From Nitzschia sp. pyKryTriq1 (Eukaryota > Bacillariophyta > Bacillariophyceae > Bacillariales > Bacillariaceae), in assembly GCA_956465555.1 (NCBI GenBank), contig OY101123.1, forward strand, positions 620,001 through 684,000: DNA of 64,000 bases, read 5' to 3'. Shown here in pieces: positions 34,474 to 46,300 of the stretch (its first letter is position 1; every line of letters begins with the position of its first letter). The translations under genes were made by a program, and so were the position numbers. The notes beneath the pieces are model-generated. The model was not told where the DNA came from. It saw only the letters and a list, made by a program, of their open reading frames with translations, and made no database searches.

Positions 34474-34990
34474 TTAATCAAGAGGGGAAGAGAAGAGTGT
34501 GAGATTCAAATACTCGACACCATAGTGGCCATAGTGATGAAGTCGAAACGCCGGGCGATATGATGGTGTCGGTCGTTCTTGCGGATGTTGCTTTCCCATC
34601 ACCTTGTTCCCAAAACTATTTTCGAAAAAATGACCTTCGTTTTCACCCTCATGCATCCGGTCTAAATTCCATCTCCGTAGGATTTCGCCGTAGAATCTAC
34701 GCTGGGACGACCATGACGACTCACCGATGAATATGACGATTGTAAACACCACCGATATCTTTGGCAAAGTCTTCCCATCCATGACGACCATATCGATATC
34801 CCTCTTGATCAAGCTTGTCTCCGATGGATCCCAAGGATAGGATGGCACCGTTGTTGTTATTATTATTCGAAGCATGAAAATGCTCGGCCTGGGGCAATTC
34901 CCACGCTCTGCCGAGTATTTTCCCCATGCGCCTCAATGCCTTTTGTCGTTTCTTTTCCTTTTCAGGATCCTCTTCCTTGTGAACCCCCAT
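34474..34990 (-). CDS. Small unknown protein, Asn/His-rich
   Basis: Two exons, 34990-34725 and 34615-34474, joined by a 109-bp intron (GTGAGT...AATAG, phase 2), give 135 residues. The ATG has a good context (CACCATGGGG). The N-terminus is basic and helical (EKEKKRQKALRRMGKILG), then an Asn run, and the C-terminus is His/Tyr-rich (RPAFRLHHYGHYGVEYL). No family is recognised. The stop is only a few bases from the acceptor of the DDT gene on the same strand, so either this gene reads into its promoter or the two transcripts overlap. The splice model keeps frame but is unverified. Confidence 0.5.
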
Positions 34991-37335
34991 GGTGAGAGAA
35001 AGAGGAGGAGGAGGAGGTACGATGTGATCTCGATGATGACAGTGCCAGTGCCCTTCCTTGCAACTCCTCTGTCGCAATATCAATCAATCGAATACGGAGG
35101 GTCGCGTTCTCGCTGTACCGGTATGATGATCGATGGGTGTGACCGACGACCCCGCCGTAGATTCAGTACCAAACTTTACGGTAGAAAACTAGCAAGAATA
35201 ACCACGCGATATCGCTACTCTATCTCTCTAGCTAGAAGTAACTTTTTACTAACAACCCTGCAGGGAGATGGCATCAATATACTAGAGTTGCCAGGGAAAT
35301 GGAAATAGACCAATCCGTCCTGAAACTGGATTCCTGTCACCAAGAACTTGTTGACGATTGCTCTGGGGTTGGCTCACAATAGTTTGTTCCAGTAAATCTT
35401 GCTAGACTCGTACTGGCGTAGTGCAGTAATAGATATGAAGATACGAAACGGAGCAATCAAGAAGGTCATCGACGGTCATTTGGAGCGTAAGATTCCTCCA
35501 ATGACGAGATCTTGATGGCGACGACAGACAAGGTCGATAGGAGCAAGAATTGGGCTTCTTCGACCTTCTCTAGAACCTTGCAGTCGCAATGAGACGGTGA
35601 AATCCTGGTCCTGACTGACGCTGGTGGTGAAGAACGCTCCAAACTGGACACCATCGGACCACAGAATCTTTGGTTTGTCGGAATCTTCAAAATGTGAGTC
35701 GCTGCATCTCAAAACGGTCGTCGTCGCAGGGGTGGAGTGGTAAGTTAGAATCATTACGTGGCACGAGGGAAATAGGCGACTGTGAGAGCACTCCTTGAAT
35801 GTGAGGGTAAACAATCCTCTCATATCCTTGCCATTTCTGGTAGTGAGAGATTCATGAATTCGCCATAGCAGCCGCTACTTCCAAAGAGCGGTCGTTCTGG
35901 AATGAATACATGGGGTCCAAATGGAGTGTCACAGAGGGAGACACTGCTGGGAAAGGCTGTTTGTACCCTTGTTCTCCGTCCTGTGAAGCCGCAGGAGGTT
36001 GATTGTTGAATGATTTGATCGAAAAAATATCGTGTCTGGAGAAATCTAGGACGGAGGCAGCGGCAGGCAAGAGGCATCGTTGTGTGATAACTGTGAATTC
36101 ATTCGAGCGGAGTAGGGAGGGAAAGTGCAGTACACGTTGTGGGGTTCTCCGAAAGTCATCGTTCATGACGCTGGAGAGGACCAAAGACGCAGGACCTCAG
36201 CGGCGCCCAGAGCCGACAGCGCAGCTTCTGCAAGGGCCGCTGATACGTTCCATTGAAACCAGAGCCCATCGTTCATATTATGCTGCACCACACTGGTAGA
36301 GGATTGCACGCCCGGCAACTTCTCGGAATGGTACCAGAAAGGTTGTCGACAGAAAAGTGATGAAACAATCCCTCGAACACCGCCAGGTTTGCCGTGGAAA
36401 GGGAAGTCTGCACCGGAAAATCACATCAAAGACTTTCCCCAACCAGTGAGGAGCAGGCAGGCAACCCGCGGATTCCAGGATCTCGAGGAGATGCAGGAAG
36501 ATCACTAGCCTCCACATGAAACGACTTGGGAAGCCGAATGGGCGCAAACTGGGCTATATCCGATCAACCGCTACCATTGGGGTTGTGGCACGGTCGGCGA
36601 GACGCGAAGAGAACCGAGGCGATGATAATTCCGCAGGAGGATTTTGCCTGCCATGTTAACAAATCTTGTTCCTCCGGAGGCCAAAGCCTCCAGCATCTAT
36701 GCGATCGTCAATGCCCCACTTTCACAGCATCTCGATTAAGATACCGGCCTCATTCTCAGTGGAGGAAACACACTGTCCGTCTGTGGATTGCAAGCCATTA
36801 GGTAGGGGTAAGTGACTTCAACATGATGATGATGTTCCACCAAGGGTGAGATGCAAAAAGAATGAGAAAACATAGACATTCCCGTAGACTTTTACGCAGG
36901 ACTTGGTACATAGAAAATAAAAAATTTCCAGGAGTTAAGCCAGTTTTGTCGTAGACCTCACTACATTTTCTACAGGGAATTGAGAATGCGAAGGTTCTTC
37001 GACAATAAACGATAACGATGACGATCGAGGATCGAAGACCGAAAGCCAAACCGTTCTGAGACTAGCCAGGCACGGTCACGATTACGCCAATTTACAGACA
37101 ACATTACAGCCAGCAAAAAATGGATGTTGTTCTGATCCAGTCGATTGGATTCCAAAATTGGATTCATTGGACCCGCCTGCAACTCCTCATTAGGATGGGC
37201 CGGCGGCCGTCATCTCGTCGCGTGCTTCATTCACAAGCAGAGACCCAACGCAACAAACGACCTCAATGCGGTCAACCGATCAACAAGCAAAAGGCATTGC
37301 CGCCATCGAATCATTTTGAACCCAAAAAGCCGACA
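34991..37335. other. Gene-poor region with short frames
   Basis: 2.3 kb without a confident gene. It has a possible minus-strand remnant at 35476-36166 (entered separately) and a plus-strand open stretch about 36298-36510 (VEDCTPGNFSEWYQKGC and onwards) that lacks a start. Several short frames in different phases are interrupted by stops, as expected of decayed coding sequence or plain intergenic DNA. Confidence 0.5.
35476..36166 (-). pseudogene. Possible decayed or unrecognised two-part gene
   Basis: Two minus-strand frames, 36166-35852 (104 residues from ATG) and 35823-35476 (115 residues from ATG), lie in different phases separated by 28 bp. The second contains strand-like text (MRGLFTLTFKECSHSRLF; FGAFFTTSVSQDQDFTVSLR) faintly like a C2-type beta-sandwich. 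No intron of normal size with consistent phase joins them. A frameshifted remnant, two tiny genes, or chance open frames are all possible; a functional protein is not established. Confidence 0.25.
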
Positions 37336-38894
37336 ATGATCTCCAATTTCTTTGTGCTGTCTCCTCGAGGGGACACCATCATTGCCAAAAACTACAGAAA
37401 CGAAAAGGGCAACACGGGGGCGCACGAAAGATCCCACACAGAGGCCTTTTTCCGAAAAATCAAGTTTTGGGATGATGCGAGCTACCTCACTCCAGGCGGT
37501 GGAACCAAAGACACCTCCAAGGACAAGGTAACCACCTCGGAGAGCGAAGCCAGGAAGAAGAGAGGGGACGCTCCTCCAGTCTTCATGATGCCAGACGGTC
37601 TTACCTACATGCATGTCAAGCGAAACGGTCTCATATTTGGCTGTGCCACCGCAAGAAATTCATCCCCGGTGACCGTGGTAGACGTGAGTGGCAATTTTCT
37701 GGTGCTAATTTCCGTATTCCAATTTTCAAATTTTGTATTCCAATGTCCCTCATTTTTTGTATTCCTCTTGTCCGACATGCCACGACAATTCCATTCCATC
37801 AGCTCCTCTCCACCATTGCCCGCGTCTTCAAGGATTATTGTGGCACCCTTTCGGAAGAGGCGATACGAAAAAACTTCATTCTACTATACGAACTACTTGA
37901 TGAGATGCTAGACTTTGGCTACCCACAAATTACTCGAACACAGAACCTCAAGTCCTGCGTCTACAATGAGCCGATTGTTGTCGACTACGTGAACAGTACG
38001 TCGGGCATGGTCAACCCAAAGACAGCATCTGCCAGTGCCGTGCACAAACCCGTCATTTCCTCGGTCAACGCCGATGGCCGCAAGACAGAGACATCTCGAA
38101 ACCAAAAGAACGAGATTTTTGTGGACATTCTGGAGCGACTCAACGTTCTCTTCTCCAACAACGGTTACGTGCTCAACAGTACGATCGATGGCTGCATCCA
38201 GATGAAGTCTTACTTGGCTGGAAGTCCAGAGCTTCGGCTCGCATTGAATGAAGACTTGGCCATTGGAAGGAACCAAGGGACGTATGGATCGGTCACCGTC
38301 GATGATATCAATTTCAATGACTGCGTGAACTTGACGGAGTTTGAAACGCAGCGAACTCTGTCATTTGTCCCTCCCGATGGAGAATTTGTAGTTTTGAACT
38401 ATCGAGTGACCGGGGATTTCACCACTCCGTTCCGGATCTTCCCCTCGATCGAAGAGGTGGAACCGAAAAAGTTGGAGATTACAATTTTGATTCGAGCAGA
38501 AATGGCCCATAATCACTTTGGAGCCAATGTCACCGTCGAACTTCCTCTGCCCAAGTGCACATCGGTTGCGGCATGTAGTGTCATTGCCAGTCCTGGCACC
38601 GGCCACACCAATGCTGAATTCGTTCGAAGCGAAGGTATGATCAAATGGACAATGAAGAAGCTACCCGGCGGTACTGAACAAACGATGAAGGCTAAGATCT
38701 CCTTGGACCAGCCGTGCACCTCGCAGATAAGACGAGAGATTGGACCGATTAACATGAACTTCGAGATCCCAATGTTCAATGTGTCCAATTTGAATGTGCG
38801 TTACTTACGAATTGCCGAAAATATGGCAGGATACACTCCTTATCGCTGGGTACGATATGTCACCCAGAGCAACTCGTACGTTTGCAGGTTGTAA
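37336..38894 (+). CDS. AP4M1: AP-4 complex mu subunit
   Basis: Exons 37336-37683 and 37803-38894 (119-bp intron, phase 0) give 479 residues. The mu subunit of adaptor complex 4 recognises tyrosine-based sorting signals in trans-Golgi cargo. The N-terminal longin part starts MISNFFVLSPRGDTII, matching AP-4 mu (MISxFFxLSxxGD), with ETFFRK-like AFFRKIKFWDD and IARVFKDYCGTLSEEAIRKN. The mu homology domain starts RNQKNEIFVDILERLNVLFS, with STIDGCIQMKSYLAG, RTLSFVPPDGEFVVLNYR and the terminal YRWVRYVTQSNSYVCRL, very close to plant AP-4 mu. The start at MISNFF is preferred over the longer upstream frame. The stop is 71 bp from that of the converging DUF389 gene. Confidence 0.94.
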
Positions 38895-38965
38895 CACACA
38901 TTTTAGAAAGTCATTGAACAAAATCAATATTGATGCAACATAATAGTACTCTACTGTAGCACGTG

Positions 38966-40609
38966 TTATTGGTCGGCCAGGTCTGTCGTTTGGGCCCTCG
39001 CACCTCCTTTTTGCTGCTCTTCCTCCCCGGACATTACCATGACTTGATCTTGTTGCTCTTCCTCCCCGGACATCAGTATGACGTTATCTACCCAATCATC
39101 ATCCGCGTGGATTGCCAGGTTGCGGCAGATTTTTCGCGCAATACCGAGACTGAAAGTCAGTCAGACTGTGAGATTGTTTGCTGCAAAGGACATTTTGCAT
39201 CGGCATTCATTCATTCATCTTTACTGTCTACTTACTCGGTCCAGAAGATTGATTTTTTGATCGGAAGTCTCTATCGGTCGGCGCAAGTTGAAACAAGAAA
39301 TCGTTGGGTCAGAGATTTGATAGAACATAAGCTGGAACCTTTTTTCGGAAAACATACCTCTTTCAATCGGAACATCATTACGGATGCCACAATAATCAAA
39401 ATGATATTCGCGATGGTCAGGACTAGGGAAGCTAAACCACCAACAGCATAGTCCTTCCTCGCGTACTGGACGTCATCTTCATCTTCACCACTGTCAAATC
39501 CACTAGAGCCTTTCGCGTCACCTGTGGTACGAGTAGTTGCAGATTCGCCAGTTACTGTCGTGCGAGTCGTACGCAGCGTGTTCGAACGAATCTCCGCCTC
39601 GTTGTCGCCCTCGCCCAACACCTGTGTTGCATTTTCCATCTCAGTGGGAAAATCTGTGGAATTCTCTGTCAGTAAGAAGGACGGTATGTCGGTTACATTT
39701 TCCGTAGAGAAGAATGAAGGTGCAGCCGTCGGAGAATCAGTGATAGGAGGAAGTGTCCCTGGCAGTGGCACCACCGGGGGTCCAAGGGTAGGTGGGAGCA
39801 GTGGGTCCTTAGTTCCCAAGTTGCCACTCTCCTGAAAGGCCCAAGCGATCCATAAAATCCCTGCGTTCACAGCCGGGGGCAGTAGGGATGCAGATATGGC
39901 TACGCCCACAAGACTACTGGTTTGTTCATCCAATAAACTCACGGCGACTCCCATCCCACTGAAGAATGCTACGGGAAGCGCCACCAACACGTTCTGCCAT
40001 GTGCCTCGGACGTACATTTCATCAGTTGGCCAAGTACTTGCGATCGCAAGTGGACCCGTACAGCTGCAAATGACGATGCCCACAAAAATACAAAACATAA
40101 GAGAAATCACTTCCGTTTTGAGAGCACGCCAGCAAAGTGACCAGTCGTAGATAGTTGCCCCGTAAGCCATGCCCGTCACAGGTCCCTGGGGCAAAGGAAA
40201 ACAAGAAAAGTGATATGAGCTCAACAAGAAAGAAGCAGAGATATCCAGGAATCTTTAGCTTTTGGCGCACCATGATGGGGCTCACGAGCATCGAAGCGAT
40301 GATTGTTGCCGATGAATTGCTGATAAGGCCGCATCCTGCAAGGACTGATGCGACAAGCAACATTGTGTTGTAGTTGAACGAGAACTTGGAACCGTCTCTG
40401 AACTGCTTGTGCATCATCTTTACGCGATTAATTTGTTCCATATCCACTACGACCTCATCATTATCCGCTCGAAGAAGGTTGATAATATCATTGAGCCCAA
40501 TATTTTTCATGTAGACACTCCCTCTCCGAATTATGTCACTCTCCACCACGCGACTGTCGACTCTACGTGCTGGACGATTAGCTGGACGATTATCCTGTAT
40601 CAAAGTCAT
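38966..40609 (-). CDS. DUF389 family membrane protein
   Basis: Four exons, 40609-40271, 40185-39358, 39270-39236 and 39149-38966, give 461 residues. Phases fit exactly, including a 35-nt third exon, which restores LKERLPIKKSIFWTDLGIARK. DUF389 proteins are multi-helix membrane proteins of unknown function in bacteria and algae. Family features are FNYNTMLLVASVLAGCGL, ATIIASMLVSPIM joined to GPVTGMAYGATI across intron 1, GVAISASLLPPAVNAG, and a last helix LASLVLTIANIILIIVASV. A Thr/Pro/Ser-rich loop of about 110 residues carrying several Asn-Xaa-Ser/Thr sites is inserted before the last helix. The C-terminus holds a 13-residue duplication (MSGEEEQQ twice). Reading on past the third donor gives a shorter, probably wrong C-terminus. 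Confidence 0.88.
39015..39073. repeat. In-frame 39-bp period duplication
   Basis: A 20-bp word starting TGCTCTTCCTCC occurs at 39015-39034 and 39054-39073, 39 bp apart, inside the last exon of the DUF389 gene. It encodes MSGEEEQQ on the minus strand, so the duplication keeps frame. Confidence 0.85.
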
Positions 40610-41072
40610 GGCTGATATTTATGTCGATTGAATTGTATGAAGTTTTTTGACGATCTGGCCGGTGAGTCATGGGCAAGATCCTAGAATGTATCGTAGAAGA
40701 GGAGAAATAGTGAGAGCGGCTGCTTCTTCGAAAAAATTGCATTCAACGATTGCGGCCTTCAAAAAAATGAAGTGGAGTCGGGAGGTGCGCGTCGGCGGCT
40801 AGCAGGCGGCAGATAACGGTACACTTGCGTTCTTTTAGGGGGTTCTTATCGACACATGCCCATCAACCCCTCCCCCTTTTTTTAAAAGAAGGATGAAGAC
40901 AAACGCGCCACGTGGAAACACATCCCCGTTCCCGTCTGCTGGGTGCGATCTTCAAGATGGCGATGATGGAACGAAAGAAGAAAGACGATGTTGTTTTGTT
41001 TCACATGTCTACCGGTACCTGTCACACTCAAAGACTGCTGAGCTGCTGAACAAATCGCATCGATATCAAAAT
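40610..41072. other. Divergent promoter region
   Basis: Shared by the DUF389 and trigger-factor-domain genes. An ACCGGTACC-like word occurs near 41010. No gene is seen; the plus-strand frame entering 41073 from upstream is an open leader. Confidence 0.5.
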
Positions 41073-42006
41073 ATGAAGCTTTCTCTAGTCACTTTGTTAC
41101 TTTGTGTATATCACGTTGCGTCCTTCTCGCCGTTGACGGTTTCTTCCCATGGCTTAAAAAGCTCGGGGGCTCGGTCGTGGGCTATCGCGGCGTCCGGTGA
41201 CGACTGGCTAGGAGATGTTGTTTCCAATGCCGGTGGAATGGTTCGAGGGTGCTCCGTCCGGCCAGTAGGTGAAGAACCTGTCACGAAATGGGAATTGACG
41301 ATCGATGGGTGAGTGTTGATGTCGGTGTTTTGTAGTTTGGTTCGTTTCCACCATACTGCTCTCACCAATAGCTGGAATTTGTTGTCGCCATCGCAGCGTT
41401 GAAGCCGACCTCGGAAAATTCAGTGAGGCAATTTACAAAAAGATTATATCTGATGCTAGGCAACAAAGATTTCAGGGATTTCGCCCGGGAACGATACCTC
41501 CTCATCTGGAGCCTACTTACCGTGGATTTAGTATGGACGAATGTGCACGAGAAACCGTATTGGAAGCCATGCAACAAAACAATATCCGACCATTCACAGA
41601 TGCCCGTTCGGAGCTGGTGATCGAAAAAGTGACGATCCCTCCACCGCCAAAAAAGGAAGGGAAGAAAAAGAAGGGGGGAGGTAAAAAGAAGAAGAATGGT
41701 TCGGTTGGGGCGGAAAACACAGAAATCGAAGAGCCGGCTGAAGAGGAGACACCCGAACCACAATGGCGAAGATTCGAGGATATGAAAAGTGCAATTGATG
41801 CCGGCTGGAAGGTAAGAATTAGGTTTATGTACGCAACACAAATCGATCGCGCAAGAATCATCCAAAAAATCTAACGTTTGTGACTGGCCGTAATTCCATT
41901 GCAGCCTGGGCAAAGTTTCAGCTTTGTAGCGACCAATGTAAAGGGGCAGAAAGTGCTCAGTACCCAGGCTACTAAAAACGCAAGGCCTCTGGGGGCTGAC
42001 TATTGA
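41073..42006 (+). CDS. Trigger factor ribosome-binding-domain protein, plastid-targeted
   Basis: Exons 41073-41308, 41397-41811 and 41905-42006 (introns 88 and 93 bp) give 250 residues. Trigger factor is the ribosome-docked chaperone of bacteria and plastids. Here only its N-terminal domain is recognisable: VEADLGKFSEAIYKKIISDA followed by FQGFRPGTIPPHL, equivalent to the GFRxGKxP ribosome-contact loop with Thr in place of Lys. The PPIase and C-terminal arm domains are absent. A lysine-rich insert (KKEGKKKKGGGKKKKNG) and an acidic run follow. The start MKLSLVTLLLCVYHVASFSP is a signal peptide with a plastid-type VASF cleavage site. Small trigger-factor-domain proteins are known in chloroplasts, so plastid ribosome association is the likely role. 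Confidence 0.85.
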
Positions 42007-43397
42007 GGGGGCGGAAATAGTGTCAATTTTGCCAAACTCGTGACATTTGGCGACCATTTTCTTGGCATTACGTGGTCTGCTGGCCACACCAGTTATCATT
42101 GAAATTGGCGAGTTTATTGAAATGGTCTTGAAATATGAAATAGAGGTTGATCAAATGTAGTTGGAATTGCTGCTGTTTTCCCACCATTGTGATAGCAAAT
42201 TGCCCAAGAACTTCAGCTCTGAATTTGCTTCGCTCACGAGATGGCCAGTGCAACGCAAGCAAAAGCTGGTGCTTGTAGAAGTAAGCTTATGAGAATAATC
42301 AAATGTACTGTATGTTTGCTGTCTGTCCTCAAGTAATTAGCAGAGCCTACGGAACGGCAGAAACGTTTGAAATGATGGCACCGTAGTACTGTACTATGAA
42401 CTCACCAGACCACCTCCCACCGATCAGGTGGCATGAGGTTCCGATATCATGCACTCCAACGGTCCACCCGGCGCACCACATACGTTTGAACGACCTTTGC
42501 CCATGAAAGGAGGCAATGTTCGTGCAGGACGCATGAGGAAATAATTCCGCGTTGATTTTATGTGGCTTCCGTCACACACACGCTTCGGATTTCGACGGAT
42601 TGCAAGGACATGGGAATGCGACGTTAGGACACAAAGCTGATGCAAAAGTGTCGTATTAGTGTCGCATAGGTGTGCTAGTACGACGTCTCGCCAGAAAAAG
42701 TAAATAAGTGGAGAAACTTCTAAATCGTACCAAATTCGAGTTACGACTGACGCTTTCCGTTTGTGGCCCGAGACGTCAGAAAATCCACCTGACGCTACCA
42801 ACCAATTTGCTTATATTACGTCTGTCTGCAAGCCGATAAAATTAAAATAGTAATATAAATTCGAAACTACATCGTAAGGATGACAGACTTGAGATTCGCA
42901 ATCTATTTGTGAATTCTTTCTCATCAATGTGAATTATACAGCTTCGTATATTGAATAACCTCCCTTCATGTGGGAACATTGACTAGCCAAGAATCGGCGG
43001 TTCGCACCGCATAACACGCTTATCGGAACGCAGCACCGGAAGCATCATTGCTGTCAAAAAAATACATCATAAGAGTAGACTAGAGTCTGTTGCGACACCA
43101 ACCACCCTTTACTATCGTGTGCAACACATTCAAGTTGTTGCGGGGTCTCACATTTCTCATCGCATCCTTCGAAGACGAAATTAAAGATATTCCACGGCCC
43201 GAAGCCACTTGCATAGTCCTACCTTACTTGGCGACCACACTTGGCGTCCCTCTTCGCTCTATTCCGGTTGAAAGGCACGGTTATCCGAAGCCGTGAACGA
43301 ACATCGGCTCCACGCGCATCCGTTGTTGCTAACAGACCTCCCTTGATTTGCGTGGACGTGAGGAACGTTACGGCACGAGCAAATCGATCAGTTTGCT
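42007..43397. other. Long intergenic region
   Basis: 1.4 kb with AT-rich patches (42830-42960) and no convincing gene. The minus frame at 42424-42801 begins at a non-ATG codon and has no recognisable features. A GCGG-TTCGCA-CCGC mini-hairpin near 42993 resembles a tRNA T-arm but lacks the rest of a tRNA. Confidence 0.5.
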
Positions 43398-46300
43398 ATG
43401 CCAACTCAATCCCGAGGTTTCTACAACTGCGACTTTTGCGGCGTAGCTTGCGATACCCTCGAGGAAGCGACGGAACACGAGCAGGCTCAGTGCGCAAAGA
43501 GACCACAACAGCCCCATCGTCGTCCACCCGGACAAGGACCACCACCGTCGTATCCGCATTCTCATCATCACCCCGGAAGCGGTCCTCCTCCTTACGGCAG
43601 CATGGCACCGCTATCGAGCGCTGAAATGGAGAGCTACGGCCGCCCCCATCACCCTCACGGAACTCCTCACCATGGGCCTCCAAAGCTGCGAGCGTTGGCT
43701 CTGATGGGACCCCATGATCGAGGGGCATCTGTTGCACCAGACGACGCAGTGGCTTGTCAGAGCATTGAACTGTTCGAAGCGTCTCCTGATATCGCCGCAG
43801 ACTTTGATGCCAGTAGAACAGGCGGCACACCCGTAATTCCGAAACAAGTCGGTATCCGATGTGCACACTGTGCTACTAGCCCCATGGCTTCGTCGGACTA
43901 CGCTACAGTATTTCCTAGCAGTTTGGGCTCAATAGCTACCAATGTCCGTTTGATTGCGGGCAACCACTTGACCACATGTAGAATGGCGCCTCCCGAGATC
44001 CGCGAGTCTTGCGGACGGGCAGCCAAGCGTCGTCAAGAGGAGGGGGATCAAGAGGGGAGACATGCTAACGACGAAGACGAGCGCAGTAAAATGGCTCTAC
44101 TTGATTACTGTGTCGGGTTCTGTCAACACATGGGCATTGTGAACAAGCAGCCACACAAGACGGGGATTTCGTTTGCGGATGCCGAGGGACCACCGGGAGG
44201 GCCTGGCTTGCCGCCCACACCTGCCGAGACACCAGCAAACCATAGAGGTCCCCAAGGGGCGCCCTATTCCGGCGAAAGAATGGGACCGCCGATGACATAC
44301 GATCATCGCATGGGGTATCCGACTCCGGGTGGGCCGTGGCGACCAGGAATGCCACCAATGATGGGTGGACCGATGGGCCCAGGAGATGCCATTGCCCCCA
44401 CTCCTCTGCAACGCCGGCGAGACCGACCTGAAGGACCAGGAGAACGTGGGGCTCCCATTTTCTCGGCAGATCGAAGTGAGGGTCCTCCGCCGTCGGTGGG
44501 TTACACTCCTTATTCGCACGGACCACCGGGCAGCGAAGGCAGATACGGGCACGAAGTTCAGACACCAGCTCAACCCAACTTTGAAGGGAAAGAGGGGCCT
44601 TCCTCGGGTCATCCCGGTGAGTCACCTCCTGGTTACAACCATTATGAGCTTCCCAGCAACTTTCCATACTATCAGGAGTCAGATCGAACATGGCATTGCA
44701 AATTCTGCAGCCATATTCATCCAAATTATCGCGATCCCCAGGCTATTTGGTCTGCACCAAGTGGCGGGCCGCCCCCAGGAAACTTTATCGATTCGCATTT
44801 GAGCATGTGCCGTGCCTATCACCAAAGCGTCTCACCGCCGATGTACCAGGGTCCTCCTCCGCCCTACGGAGCCCCTCCATACATGTCTGGATATCCACCG
44901 CCACATGGATGGGAGGGGCACAGCCCTCCTCACGGCGGAATGCCCCCACCGCACATGCAATACCCACCGGGCGAACACCCCTCCTACCCGTATGCACCTC
45001 CTAATTCGGCCGAGCTTTCACGAGGATATCCTGGTGGCCCGGAAGAAGTTGCCTATGGACAGCCTCCTCGGCACGGCCAACCCATGGGCATGGCGCCTCA
45101 CCCCGGCAGACCAGTTGGGCCTCCAGGACGTGTCGGTAAAGAAGGCATGGCTGATGCTGCGAGAAACGCCATCTCGCACCTCGCTACCCGCGAAAACGAA
45201 TATTACGCTCGGAATCCCAATGCCTCGCGAGCAGACCGCTTAGTCTTGGATGAAGACAAACTCCTTCTGACGGAATACTTCTTTCACCTAATGAAGCAGC
45301 TGCGGCTTTGCCGGTTCTCAGAATCAGACCGAAAGACAAGGGGCGGGAAACGTGAAAAGATCAAAATTGGATATGGGGGGCTTCAGTGTATTCATTGCGC
45401 TGACATTCCAAACTCGCGCAAGTTCTTTTGGAGCAACGTGGATCGTCTCGCAAACAGCTTTGCTGAAATTCCTGGGCATGTGCTCAAGTGCCGGCGTTGC
45501 CCAATGCAGACCAAAGATGCCTTGATGCAGTTGAAGGCACTACATCCTGAACAAATGTCTCGTTTGCCACGTGGTTCGCAAAAGGTTTTCTTTCGGCGCA
45601 TGTGGAGAAGGCTTCACGATGAAGATGCAGAGGCCAACGCTGCCGCCGTAGCCGAAGAAAGCGAGACTGAAGCAGATCCTGAAGTGAATGAAAAAGAGGC
45701 TTCGCCCAAAAAGGAAACACCGAAAAAGGACTCTCCGGATGGCAAGAAGGACGCCGAGAACTCACCTGAAGTAGCGAGCACCGGTGAAGAAAGTTTCGCT
45801 TTTTTGCAGCGGTCGACCGAGGAAGCTGCCAAGGCTCTCGTGGAAGCGGCAGAGTCTGGAGCACCCACATCGCCTTCGTCAAAAGTGCTTTTGGGAATAC
45901 CCGAAGACAAGGAATGGTTGTCGGACATGGACTGCTACATCCGAAAGCAGCTAGAAGTATTTTGCGCATCAGAAAATGATGTTGAGACTGCTCGGTCCGA
46001 CCGAAAGTACCCTGTTCAGGTTGGTCAAGTTGGTATTCGTTGTATCCATTGTTCCATGTCTTCGACGGAGCTTAGCGGAACTGCCGTTGCTTTTCCATTC
46101 GCAATCAACGGTATATACGAGGCTGTAAGAGAGTTTCAGCGCCTTCACCTGGACTCTTGTGATAACGTTCCCGATGAAACCAAGGAAAAAGTCGCAGCGT
46201 TCAAGGGGGCGTCCTCTTTGAGTTCGGTGCTTCGAAAGTACTATATCTTGGCCGCAAAAGCCCTTGGTTTACAAGACACCCGAGATGGTATCCGATCGAG

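Noticed and set aside
39271-39357. Direct read-through C-terminus of the DUF389 gene
   Set aside because: A consensus GTATGT donor, a 35-nt exon and a final exon in exact phase restore a longer, internally repeated coding tail.
41362-42099. 245-residue minus-strand frame over the trigger-factor-domain gene
   Set aside because: It begins within the opposite gene's introns and exons, is low in recognisable structure, and the sense strand gives an exact spliced protein with a known domain.
42424-42801. 125-residue minus-strand frame in a spacer
   Set aside because: Starts at TTG rather than ATG and shows no family feature.
42985-43010. tRNA-like T-arm (GCGG-TTCGCA-CCGC)
   Set aside because: Stem and loop lengths do not match a T-arm, and no acceptor stem, D-arm or anticodon arm is found at the right distances.
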